Positions 1 to 7,078 of a DNA stretch of 14,384 bases are shown here, piece after piece. Source of the stretch: Actinomycetes bacterium. GTDB taxonomy: Bacteria; Actinomycetota; Actinomycetes; Propionibacteriales; Propionibacteriaceae. The stretch is from NCBI GenBank assembly GCA_023443125.1, contig JAEZVO010000061.1, positions 1 to 14,384 of the forward strand, written 5' to 3'. A model generated the notes under the pieces. That model was given only the letters and a program-made list of their open reading frames with translations. It was not told the DNA's origin and made no database searches. Within the stretch, counting starts at the first letter, position 1. Each line of letters begins with the position of its first letter. A program made the translations under genes and the position numbers.

Positions 1-272
1 GGACGGTTGGTGTGCGCATTCCGGCCCACGTCACGTCGCTCGCGTTGCTCGAGGCAGTGGGCGCCCCGCTGGTGAGCTCGACGCTGCTCCTCCCGGACCT
101 CGAACAACCCCCGACCGAGGGGTGGGAAGTGAAGGAGCTGCTGGAGCATCAGGTGGACGTGGTACTCGACTCCGGCGACGTCGGGTTGGAACCGACCACC
201 GTGGTGGATATGACTGGCAGCGAACCAGAAGTGCTTCGTCGAGGTGCCGGAGATACCAGCTGGTTCGAGTGA
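1..272 (+). CDS. YciO/YrdC/Sua5-family protein, C-terminal part (5' truncated by window)
   Basis: Reading frame is open from the left edge (first full codon at position 3) to a TGA at 270-272, giving about 90 residues; the true start lies outside the window. The visible part begins TVGVRIPAH, followed by LALLEAVGAPLVSST, LEHQVDVVLDSGD, PTTVVDM and VLRRGAGD. These match the end of the YrdC fold as found in E. coli YciO and in the catalytic domain of threonylcarbamoyl-AMP synthase (Sua5/TsaC), which prepares the t6A modification of tRNA. The LE-QVD motif resembles YciO more than TsaC, so the exact activity is uncertain. No Sua5-type extra C-terminal domain follows. It is convergent with the next gene, four bases away, leaving no room for a terminator between them. 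Confidence 0.85.
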   Translation, partial: TVGVRIPAHVTSLALLEAVGAPLVSSTLLLPDLEQPPTEGWEVKELLEHQVDVVLDSGDVGLEPTTVVDMTGSEPEVLRRGAGDTSWFE

Positions 273-276
273 GCGC

Positions 277-915
277 TCAGAAGTCGTCTTTGCGGGTGAA
301 CGGAATCGCGCCCTTGTAGCGAATGGGGGAACCCTCGATGTACTTCGTCTGCGCTTCCAGCGCGCCGAGCAGGGCCAGGATGAAGTACACCACGTTGAGC
401 AGGCCAAAGATACCGCCGACGAATCCGCTCGCGAGCGTGAAACCGACGGAGAGAATCATGCGGGTGATCCCCATGTTCATCGTCTCGCGAAGGTGCTGGT
501 CGTACACGCGTTCCTTGTCTTTGTCGATGAAGAAGAAGATGACGGACGCGATGGGGAAGAACACCGAGAGCCAGGTGTTGAGCTTATGCATGGTGAGGTT
601 GGCCTGCCGCTCGGGTGGCACCGCGGGTACTCGATGCGCTGGCACCGGCACCGGACCGTTCTGAGCGAGGAAGGGGTTCTCGTAGGTTCCCGTGTAGTAG
701 CTGTTCCCGCTCGCGCCGTACGTTGGGTGCGCGGTGGGTTGCGACGGCGCGTCGGCGTAGCGTGACCCGTAGAACGGGTTCACCGGGTCAGTGACGGGTT
801 GCGGCGAAGGCTTCGCCTGATCTTTGGAAGAGGGGCGCGGCTTGTCCTGGGTATCGTTCCCATCGATCTCGCCAATGATGTCGTCGATGTCTCGGTACGG
901 GTCGTACTCAGTCAT
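277..915 (-). CDS. DUF4870-like (Tic20-type) small membrane protein
   Basis: A 212-residue protein. Residues 1-108 are hydrophilic, acidic at first and then rich in Pro, Ser and Tyr, with NPFYG and NPFLAQ repeats; this half looks disordered and cytoplasmic. Residues about 109-190 carry the membrane part: a helix starting near KLNTWLSVFFP (about 113-131), then a charged loop with KDKERVYDQHLRETMNMG, then two further helices (about 150-172 and 172-188). The pattern of a first helix, a short charged loop with a conserved His, and then paired helices is that of the DUF4870/Tic20-like family, whose function is unknown. The ATG start at 913-915 has an AAGGAGAG ribosome site just upstream. It is divergent from the DUF1846 gene, with only 47 bases between the two starts. 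Family assignment is from pattern only. Confidence 0.75.
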   Translation of the reverse strand: MTEYDPYRDIDDIIGEIDGNDTQDKPRPSSKDQAKPSPQPVTDPVNPFYGSRYADAPSQPTAHPTYGASGNSYYTGTYENPFLAQNGPVPVPAHRVPAVPPERQANLTMHKLNTWLSVFFPIASVIFFFIDKDKERVYDQHLRETMNMGITRMILSVGFTLASGFVGGIFGLLNVVYFILALLGALEAQTKYIEGSPIRYKGAIPFTRKDDF

Positions 916-962
916 GTCTCTCCTTCATGCTGCATCCAGTGTACGTGGAAGGGTGAGGCGCT

Positions 963-2462
963 ATGCTTCCGCACGTGCAGTTAGGCTTTGATCGCGAAAA
1001 GTACCTCGCCATGCAGTCCGAGCACATTGAGGCTCGTCGGGCGCAGTTCGGCGGGAAGCTCTACCTCGAGTTCGGTGGGAAACTCTTCGACGACATGCAC
1101 GCGTCCCGCGTGCTGCCGGGGTTCACCCCAGATAACAAGATCGAGATGCTCGAGACTATGCGCGACGACGTCGAGGTCGTCATCGCGGTGAATGCCAAAG
1201 ACATCGCGACGAAAAAACAGCGCGCTGATCTGGGTATCCCGTATGAAGAAGACGTGCTGCGCCTCATCGACGCCTTCCGCGAGCGCGGGCTGTTCGTCGG
1301 CAGCGTGGTCATCACGCAGACGACGGAAGACAACGCACCCGCCCGCGCGTTTCGTCGCAAACTCGAACGCCTCGGCCTGCGCGTCTACCGGCACTATCCC
1401 ATCAAGGGGTACCCGCACGACGTGAAGCACATCGTCAGCGAGTCCGGGCTCGGGCGCAACGACTACATCGAGACCGAACGCGACGTCGTCGTGGTCACGG
1501 CGCCGGGGCCCGGCAGCGGAAAGATGGCGACGTGCCTGTCGCAGCTCTATCACGACCACCAGCGCGGCATCACCTCTGGCTACGCGAAGTACGAAACGTT
1601 CCCCATCTGGAACCTCGCGCTCGACCACCCCGTCAATATCGCATACGAGGCCGCGACGGCAGACCTGGACGACGTGAACCTCATCGACCCGTACCACCTC
1701 GCCGCGTACGGCGAGCAGTGCGTCAACTACAACCGCGACGTTGAGGTCTTTCCAGTGCTCAACCAGCTCTTCGAGAGCCTGCTGGGGGAGTCGCCCTACA
1801 AATCGCCCACCGACATGGGCGTCAACATGGTGGGCTTTTGCATCAGCGACGACGAGGTGTGCCGACGCGCCTCCCAGCAGGAGGTCATTCGACGGTGGTA
1901 CAAGGCCGTCGCCGAGGAGAAAGCCGAAGCGCTGGAGCCCGACGCGTCGGAGAAGATCGCGTTGCTGATGAGCCAGCTGGGCATCACCGTCGAAGACCGT
2001 CCTGTCGTGGTAGCTGCCAACAATCTGGCCAAGAAGACGAAGAACTCGGCAGCGGCCATGGAACTTCCTGACGGGACGGTTGTTACGGGTAAGACTTCCG
2101 CCCTGCTGGGAGCTTCGTCGGCAATGCTCATCAACGCGCTCAAGGCGTTGTGCGATATCGACGACGAGATCGATCTACTCTCGCCTGAATCTATCGAGCC
2201 GATCCAGTGGCTGAAGACGCAGGTGCTTGGCTCGCAGAACCCACGCCTGCACACCGATGAGGTGCTGATTGCGCTGGCGGTGAGCGCCAAATCAGACCCG
2301 AACGCGGCGCTCGCCATGGAAGGGCTCCAGCAGCTGCGTGGCTGCGACGTGCACGAGAGCGTCATTCTCGGGCCCGTGGACGAGAACATCTTCCGTCAGC
2401 TGGGTATTCACGTCACCACGGAACCCGTGTACCAGACGAAGAAGCTCTATCGAAAGCGCTGA
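963..2462 (+). CDS. DUF1846 (UPF0371) family protein
   Basis: A 499-residue protein, the usual full length of the family. The N terminus contains the family hallmarks GFDREKYLAMQSEHI, GGKLYLEFGGKLFDD and HASRVLPGF. A loop APGPGSGK (residues about 180-187), followed by MATCLSQLYHD, resembles a P-loop and suggests nucleotide or phosphate binding. Further conserved stretches are YAKYETFPIWNL, DLDDVNLIDPYH and YKSPTDMGVNMVGF. The family has solved structures (from memory, one from Corynebacterium diphtheriae) but no established biochemical role that I know of; cytoplasmic, no signal peptide. The ATG at 963 is preceded by AAGGGTGAGG, which supports this start. It probably has its own promoter in the 47-base divergent gap. 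No clear terminator is seen after it. Confidence 0.93.
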   Translation: MLPHVQLGFDREKYLAMQSEHIEARRAQFGGKLYLEFGGKLFDDMHASRVLPGFTPDNKIEMLETMRDDVEVVIAVNAKDIATKKQRADLGIPYEEDVLRLIDAFRERGLFVGSVVITQTTEDNAPARAFRRKLERLGLRVYRHYPIKGYPHDVKHIVSESGLGRNDYIETERDVVVVTAPGPGSGKMATCLSQLYHDHQRGITSGYAKYETFPIWNLALDHPVNIAYEAATADLDDVNLIDPYHLAAYGEQCVNYNRDVEVFPVLNQLFESLLGESPYKSPTDMGVNMVGFCISDDEVCRRASQQEVIRRWYKAVAEEKAEALEPDASEKIALLMSQLGITVEDRPVVVAANNLAKKTKNSAAAMELPDGTVVTGKTSALLGASSAMLINALKALCDIDDEIDLLSPESIEPIQWLKTQVLGSQNPRLHTDEVLIALAVSAKSDPNAALAMEGLQQLRGCDVHESVILGPVDENIFRQLGIHVTTEPVYQTKKLYRKR

Positions 2463-2507
2463 GCGCACCTCGTTTGGTCACAGTTTGGCTACAACGCCAC
2501 CCCTCCC

Positions 2508-2537
2508 TTGCATGCGCGAAGCCCGTGTGATTATGAT
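2508..2537 (+). promoter_or_regulatory. Candidate sigma-70-type promoter for the GH172-transporter operon
   Basis: A good -10 hexamer TATGAT (2532-2537) lies 18 bases after a weak -35 TTGCAT (2508-2513). Transcription would begin near 2544, about 40 bases before the GH172 start codon. The LacI-type palindrome at 2538-2555 covers the expected start point, so a bound repressor would block this promoter. The -35 match is poor (three of six bases), so the promoter rests mainly on the -10 and on its position relative to the operator. Confidence 0.5.
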
Positions 2538-2555
2538 CGTGTAATCGATTCCACG
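2538..2555. promoter_or_regulatory. LacI-family operator upstream of the GH172 gene
   Basis: The sequence CGTGTAATCGATTCCACG is an 18-base palindrome with only one mismatched pair. Its core TGTAATCGATTCCA fits the LacI/GalR-type consensus TGNNANCGNTNNCA, including the central CG. It sits directly downstream of the candidate -10 box, a classic repression position. The LacI-family gene at 9172-10179 is the only regulator of this class in the window and is the likely binder. I found no second good copy in front of the binding-protein gene or in the divergent gap 7943-8066. Binding by this particular protein is inference. Confidence 0.7.
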
Positions 2556-2585
2556 CGGAGTTGCTGGAGAGCAAGAGGAGTTGCA

Positions 2586-3665
2586 ATGACGAACTATGGC
2601 AAGCATGGATCGAGCTTGCGAGACCTTCCCCGGCTTCGTGACACGAAGCGTCGACGGGTGTCTTCCTACGACGTGACTGGCGGCAATGAAGACCGCATCA
2701 CGTTGGAGCCCGGCGAGACCGTCGAGTTCGCCAACATCAAGGGCGCTGGGTCCGTGAACCACATCTGGATGACCGTCGCGCCGAAGTTCCCTCCGGGCCC
2801 GGATACGAAGGACAACGCATTCATGCGCAAGCTCGTGCTGCGCGCGTACTGGGACGGCAACGAGCACCCCAGCATCCTGGTGCCACTCGGCGACTTTTTC
2901 GGCATGGGGCATGCGCGCACGCGGAACTTCGCGTCGCTGCCGCTACAGATGAGCCCGCAGGACGGAAAGTCGCTGAACTCGTTCTTCCACATGCCCTTCG
3001 CCGACGGGGCACGGTTCGAGATAACCAACGAATCCGAAGAGCTGGTGATCTGGTTCTACTTCTACATTGACTACGAAGCCTTCGACGAGCTCGAAGAAGG
3101 GCTCGGGCGCTTCCACGCATCCTGGCATCGTGAAAATCCCACCGACGGCATCGAGCAGGGGGAGCTCACCAACCCTGAGTACCTGTTCGAGGGCAAGAAC
3201 ACCACGGGCGACGGTAACTACGTCATCCTCGACACCAAGGGTCATGGCCACTACGTCGGCTGTGTCTTCAACGTCACGAACCTCCGCCACACTGAGGATT
3301 GGAACTGGTACGGCGAAGGCGATGACATGATTTTCGTCGACGGCGAGTCCTGGCCGCCGAATCTGCACGGCACCGGCACTGAGGATTACTTCAATACGGC
3401 CTGGTGCCCCTCCGAGGAATACAACGCGCCCTACCACGGCATTACGCTGCCCGGTGGCGAAAACTGGGCCGGCCAGATTTCCTACTACCGCTTCCACGTT
3501 GAAGATCCGGTCATGTTCCAAGAATCCATTCGTGTAACTATTGAACACGGCCATAACAATCACCGAAGCGACGACATTTCATCGGTAGCATATTGGTACC
3601 TCGACGGTGTGGATGAAACACTCACCCTTCCTCCCGTTGAAGAACGTATGCCTCGACTTGGATAA
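2586..3665 (+). CDS. GH172 family (former DUF2961) glycosidase, candidate exo-alpha-D-arabinofuranosidase
   Basis: A 359-residue protein. The ATG at 2586 is chosen over an upstream in-frame TTG at 2508 because GAGGAG lies six bases before it and the promoter and operator occupy the upstream codons. Family motifs seen: SSYDVTGGNEDR near the N terminus, AGSVNHIWMTV (residues about 54-64), LVLRAYWDG, VPLGDFFGMGH, the hallmark GTGTEDYF with Glu266, and YRFHVEDPVMF. Known GH172 enzymes are jelly-roll glycosidases acting on alpha-D-arabinofuranosides or alpha-D-fructofuranosides (for example the Bifidobacterium dentium difructose dianhydride I enzyme). The Glu of the ED motif is, from memory, the region of the catalytic nucleophile; I could not place the acid/base residue. 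There is no signal peptide, so the enzyme should act in the cytoplasm on imported oligosaccharides. It is the first gene of the transporter operon, 66 bases before the binding-protein start. Confidence 0.9.
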   Translation: MTNYGKHGSSLRDLPRLRDTKRRRVSSYDVTGGNEDRITLEPGETVEFANIKGAGSVNHIWMTVAPKFPPGPDTKDNAFMRKLVLRAYWDGNEHPSILVPLGDFFGMGHARTRNFASLPLQMSPQDGKSLNSFFHMPFADGARFEITNESEELVIWFYFYIDYEAFDELEEGLGRFHASWHRENPTDGIEQGELTNPEYLFEGKNTTGDGNYVILDTKGHGHYVGCVFNVTNLRHTEDWNWYGEGDDMIFVDGESWPPNLHGTGTEDYFNTAWCPSEEYNAPYHGITLPGGENWAGQISYYRFHVEDPVMFQESIRVTIEHGHNNHRSDDISSVAYWYLDGVDETLTLPPVEERMPRLG

Positions 3666-3731
3666 TAACTTGTCAATGAGCGAGCAATGCTGCTGCGCTA
3701 TTGCGAAAATAATGAAAGAAGGAGATCAATA

Positions 3732-5102
3732 ATGACCTACGAAATCAATCGTCGACGCCTCATCGGTGTCGGAGGAGGGCTCGCCGCCGCGTCGACGCTC
3801 GCGGCTTGTGGCTCCAGCACGCCGGGTGAGTCTGCGGGCAAGGGCGGCGGAGATGCCGCAGGAAAGACCGTTATCAAGTTCTGGCACCGCACGTTTACCC
3901 CCGTGGAGAACGAGTGGTACGCGGACATCGTGAAGAAGTTCAACGAGGCGCAGGACAAGATCAAGGTCGAAGACGAAGAAATTCCTGCAGACGCATGGGA
4001 TCAGCGCGTGACCTCTGCGCAGGCTGCGGGGCAAATGCCCGACGTCTACACCCACTCCGCCTCGATTAGCGAAGCCGTCAACAATGGCCAGCTCCATGAG
4101 CTCAACGAGATTGTGGGCGAGGATAAGCTCAAGGAAATTCTCGATTCGGCGCTGCCGGTTGCCGCGATCGGCGATAAGTATTACGCCTACCCATTGCTGC
4201 TTGAGCCTCAGACTGTCTTGTTCTGGAATAAGAAGATGTTTAAGGCAGCCGGGCTCGATCCGGAAACGCCGCCAAAGACCTGGGATGAACTGCTCGAATT
4301 CTGCGAGAAGATCAAGCCCACCCTTTCCCAGGGTCAGTACTGCATTGCTCCCGCGCAGGATGCAGCTACGTTCGCGTGGTCGACGGTTGGCCAGCAGTAC
4401 AACTTCAGCGGACACACTGCCCTCACTGACGACTGGACCAAGGCCGACGTCGAGAACGACGAGTACGTCTCCCTGATTGGCTACTACAAGCAGCTGTGGG
4501 ACAAGGGCTACATGCCGAAGCAGGCTCTCGCGGCCTACGTCGAAGGCAAGGAATTCGGTGAAGAGAAGGTCGCCTTCAAGGTCTCCGGTTCCTGGATGAT
4601 GTCCGAGATCGGCTCCGACTACCCCGACCTGCTGGAGCACACGGGTGTGGCGCCATTCGTCCAGGCCCCGAACGCGAAGGGCGACTCGGCAACCACGCTG
4701 GGCAACTTCAAGTGGGTTGTCGACGCCAAGACGAAGAACAAGGAAGCAGCCGGCGAGTTCTTGAGCTGGTGCCTCGCAGGCGATCCGGAACTCCTCGTGC
4801 CGTTCTTCGTCAAGACGCAGTTCACGAAGGCCCCGGTACGCCAGTCCGTCATGGACGCGGTGGCCGAGCAGCCAGAAGCTAAGGACGCCCCCTGGTCCAC
4901 TGTGGTGACGGAAGAGATCGCTCCGACGGCCATCCCTGAGCCGCAATACCCCTGGGATGTCTCACTGGCTGTCGGCACGGCGATGGAGGCCGGCATGGTT
5001 GGTCAGAAGTCCCCTGAGGATGCCCTCAAGGAAGCGACCAAGGGAATTCAGACGGTCATCGACCGAGAGAAGCTTCCTGAAAAAGCACCTAAGAACAACT
5101 AG
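3732..5102 (+). CDS. Sugar ABC transporter substrate-binding lipoprotein (CUT1, UgpB/MalE type)
   Basis: A 456-residue extracellular binding protein. The start at 3732 is preceded by AAGAAGGAGATCAAT, a strong ribosome site; an in-frame upstream start at 3687 would add 15 non-signal-like residues and is less likely. The N terminus has a twin-arginine-like RRRLIGVGG (residues 7-15), a hydrophobic stretch and a lipobox LAAC with Cys26, then a Gly/Ser linker, so it should be lipid-anchored on the outer face of the membrane. The mature part begins IKFWHRTFTPVENEWY, typical of the SBP_bac_1/8 families. Later segments DKYYAYPLLLEPQTVLFWNKKMF and FKVSGSWMM are usual for this class. It probably captures the oligosaccharides made by the surface GH183 enzyme and hands them to the two permeases. 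Ligand identity is inference from context. Confidence 0.95.
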   Translation: MTYEINRRRLIGVGGGLAAASTLAACGSSTPGESAGKGGGDAAGKTVIKFWHRTFTPVENEWYADIVKKFNEAQDKIKVEDEEIPADAWDQRVTSAQAAGQMPDVYTHSASISEAVNNGQLHELNEIVGEDKLKEILDSALPVAAIGDKYYAYPLLLEPQTVLFWNKKMFKAAGLDPETPPKTWDELLEFCEKIKPTLSQGQYCIAPAQDAATFAWSTVGQQYNFSGHTALTDDWTKADVENDEYVSLIGYYKQLWDKGYMPKQALAAYVEGKEFGEEKVAFKVSGSWMMSEIGSDYPDLLEHTGVAPFVQAPNAKGDSATTLGNFKWVVDAKTKNKEAAGEFLSWCLAGDPELLVPFFVKTQFTKAPVRQSVMDAVAEQPEAKDAPWSTVVTEEIAPTAIPEPQYPWDVSLAVGTAMEAGMVGQKSPEDALKEATKGIQTVIDREKLPEKAPKNN

Positions 5103-5109
5103 TTGACGT

Positions 5110-5146
5110 GTGTGGGTGTGGCGGTCCCGCGCCGCCACGCCCACAC
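5110..5146 (+). promoter_or_regulatory. Intercistronic hairpin between binding-protein and permease genes
   Basis: GTGTGGGTGTGGCGG (5110-5124) pairs with CCGCCACGCCCACAC (5132-5146) over 15 base pairs, all Watson-Crick except one G-U, with a 7-base loop TCCCGCG. It begins eight bases after the binding-protein stop codon and is not followed by a T-run, so it is unlikely to be a complete intrinsic terminator. Such stems between a highly expressed binding protein and its permeases often protect the upstream mRNA 3' end and lower permease expression; that role is inferred from known maltose-type operons. Confidence 0.75.
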
Positions 5147-5179
5147 TGTGCGCCCGAAGACAAGGAATGGGACTACAAC

Positions 5180-6091
5180 ATGCCGTCGGCTGCTGAATTA
5201 AAGAAACGTAGTAATCGCTACCGGTATAGAGACACTCGCTTGGCGCTGCTGATGCTGTGCCCGGTGCTCATCATGCTCGGAATTTTCGTCATCTGGCCTG
5301 CGGGCTACGCGGTGTACCTATCGTTCCAGGATTGGGGTTTTTACCTGGATCCCCAGTTCGTGGGCTTCCAGAACTTCAAGAACGTGCTGTATGACCCGTT
5401 GTTCTGGAACTCGGTGAAGCTTGGCCTCACCTTCGTGCTCATGACGGTGCCGGTGCAGCTCGTCCTGGCGTTCCTCTTTGCGAGCTTGGTGGTCAGCGTT
5501 TCGCGTCATTTCGCGAGCGTGCTCAAAGTGAGCATCTACATCCCCACAATCATCTCGACGGTGATCACGTCCATCACGTTCGGGCTCATCTATAACTATT
5601 CGGGTGGCTTGCTGAACTGGCTGTTAGGGCTCTTCGATATCGAGCCGGTCGCGTGGCTCTCCGACCCGAAGTGGGCGTTGCTCGCGATTGCAGTTCCTGC
5701 TATTTGGCTCGGCATGGGTCTCACGTCGCTCATCATGGTCGCTGCCATGGTCGACATCCCGAGTGAGCTGTACGAGGCCGCTGAGATGGAAGGCGCCGGA
5801 TGGTGGCAGCGGACCTTCTACATCACAATTCCGCAGATGAAGAATGTTCTGCTCTATTTGCTCATCACCGGCTTCACCGCCGCGATTCAGCAGTACGAGC
5901 TGCCCCTGGTGATGACCAACGGTGGTCCGCTCGATTCGACGATGCTGCCTAACCTGTTTATCTTCAACCACTTCCGTGGGGACGCCACCGTTGGCTATTC
6001 CATTGCGGCGGCGCTGCTGCTGTTCGTCGTTCTGGGATCCGTCTCAGCCATGATCTTCCGTGTTCTTAATTCCGAAAAGTTGGTTGACTGA
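5180..6091 (+). CDS. Sugar ABC transporter permease (MalF/UgpA type)
   Basis: A 303-residue inner-membrane protein with six predicted helices at about residues 21-48, 79-105, 112-139, 165-190, 221-240 and 272-294. The cytoplasmic EAA loop reads EAAEMEGAGWWQRTFYITIP starting at Glu199; this loop docks with the ATPase. The ATG at 5180 has AAGGAATGG upstream; an earlier in-frame ATG at 5108 would place the intercistronic hairpin inside the coding region and gives a Cys/Pro/His-rich leader unlike the family, so it is rejected. It follows the binding-protein gene after 77 bases and is joined almost directly to the second permease. No ATPase gene is present, as is common for actinobacterial CUT1 importers that share a MsiK-type ATPase encoded elsewhere. 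Confidence 0.95.
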   Translation: MPSAAELKKRSNRYRYRDTRLALLMLCPVLIMLGIFVIWPAGYAVYLSFQDWGFYLDPQFVGFQNFKNVLYDPLFWNSVKLGLTFVLMTVPVQLVLAFLFASLVVSVSRHFASVLKVSIYIPTIISTVITSITFGLIYNYSGGLLNWLLGLFDIEPVAWLSDPKWALLAIAVPAIWLGMGLTSLIMVAAMVDIPSELYEAAEMEGAGWWQRTFYITIPQMKNVLLYLLITGFTAAIQQYELPLVMTNGGPLDSTMLPNLFIFNHFRGDATVGYSIAAALLLFVVLGSVSAMIFRVLNSEKLVD

Positions 6092-6092
6092 T

Positions 6093-7025
6093 ATGACGAA
6101 TCAATCTATGTCGGGATCCACAGCACCCGCTGCTGACGAGGTCGTGTTGAACGTTGCGGAGAAGTCGCTCGACGCGAAGCCTAACCGCCGGGTACGTAAG
6201 CGCACGCCGCTGTACTGGGTCCAGTTTGTGCTGAAGGGGCTCGTCGGACTCATCTTTTTGCTCGCAGCGCTCTTCCCGCTCGCGTGGATGGTGATTGCTG
6301 GGTTCAAAGCGCGAAACGAAGTTGTGCGGACGCCGTTCCAGTTCTTCCCCGAAGTCTGGCGCTACGAGAACTACGTCCAGATTCTGCAAGATCCCGTGTT
6401 TTTGCGGACCTTGGGGTGGACCTTCATGGGCGCTGTGCTCTTCTGTCTGCTGCACTTGACGGTCAACTCCATGGCTGCATACGCCTTCGCCCGCCTGGAG
6501 TTCCGGTTCAAGAAGACGCTCTGGGTGATCGTCATCACGACGATGTTCATTCCGGGCATGACTATCCTGCTGACAAGCTTCGTCGTAGTTACCCAACTGT
6601 CGATGCTCGATACCCTCGCGGTGCTGGTCATTCCGGGTGCTGCGAGTGCTGCGAGTGTGTTCTTTATTCGCCAGTTTTATCTGAACATTCCTTCTTCCCT
6701 CGAGGAAGCGGCAATGCTGGATGGTTGCGGTAGATTTCAGATCTTTATCAGACTGTTCCTTCCGCTTTCGAAGCCGCCATTCGTGGTGATGGGAATTACG
6801 GCCTTTCTTGCCTACTGGAACTCCTATGTATGGCCGATTATGACAATCACGAGCCGCGAGAAATACGTGCTGCAGCAATACCTCGCTACATTCCGCTCTG
6901 AGCGTCAGACGGAGTTGGGACTGCTCATGGCTGGCTCCACGCTCACTGCTGCCCCGGTAGTGATTCTGTTCCTGATTTTCCAGAAGCAGATCATTGGCAA
7001 CATTAAGATGTCGGGATTGAAGTAG
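6093..7025 (+). CDS. Sugar ABC transporter permease (MalG/UgpE type)
   Basis: A 310-residue partner permease. The first 40 residues are a hydrophilic cytoplasmic tail ending in a basic patch (RRVRKR); six helices follow at about 46-70, 104-133, 141-165, 172-194, 227-250 and 277-298. The EAA loop reads EEAAMLDGCGRFQIFIRLFL from Glu204 and is followed by PLSKP, as expected for MalG proteins. The ATG at 6093 lies one base after the stop of the first permease, so translation is probably coupled; the ribosome site is weak. An upstream in-frame start at 6060 lies inside the preceding gene and is not favoured. It closes the plus-strand transporter operon and is followed by a strong hairpin. Confidence 0.95.
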   Translation: MTNQSMSGSTAPAADEVVLNVAEKSLDAKPNRRVRKRTPLYWVQFVLKGLVGLIFLLAALFPLAWMVIAGFKARNEVVRTPFQFFPEVWRYENYVQILQDPVFLRTLGWTFMGAVLFCLLHLTVNSMAAYAFARLEFRFKKTLWVIVITTMFIPGMTILLTSFVVVTQLSMLDTLAVLVIPGAASAASVFFIRQFYLNIPSSLEEAAMLDGCGRFQIFIRLFLPLSKPPFVVMGITAFLAYWNSYVWPIMTITSREKYVLQQYLATFRSERQTELGLLMAGSTLTAAPVVILFLIFQKQIIGNIKMSGLK

Positions 7026-7041
7026 TTCGGGATATTTCTTT

Positions 7042-7070
7042 AGCGGGGCTGGTGGAATACCAGCCCCGCT
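7042..7070. terminator. Bidirectional hairpin terminator between convergent genes
   Basis: AGCGGGGCTGGT pairs perfectly with ACCAGCCCCGCT (12 base pairs) around a 5-base loop GGAAT. It lies in the 53-base gap between the stop of the second permease and the stop of the minus-strand GH43/GH32-like gene. T-content after the stem is only modest on either strand, so efficiency is uncertain, but position and symmetry fit a shared terminator. Confidence 0.75.
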
Positions 7071-7078
7071 TCGTTGCA

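Noticed and set aside
271..278. Palindrome GAGCGCTC between the first two convergent genes
   Set aside because: Too short and without loop or T-run to act as a terminator.
2473..2494. Imperfect tandem repeat GTTTGGTCACA / GTTTGGCTACA after the DUF1846 gene
   Set aside because: Only two short, imperfect copies and no link to the promoter or operator further downstream; no support for a function.
3726..4946. Long minus-strand ORF (406 codons) opposite the binding-protein gene
   Set aside because: The plus-strand frame has a lipoprotein signal, ribosome site and family motifs; the opposite frame is Arg/Leu/Val-rich with no motif, a typical shadow of GC-rich coding DNA.
6637..6654. Tandem 9-base repeat GTGCTGCGA inside the second permease
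   Set aside because: It encodes Ala-Ala-Ser twice at a place where related permeases have Ala/Ser-rich sequence of the same length, so no insertion is implied.
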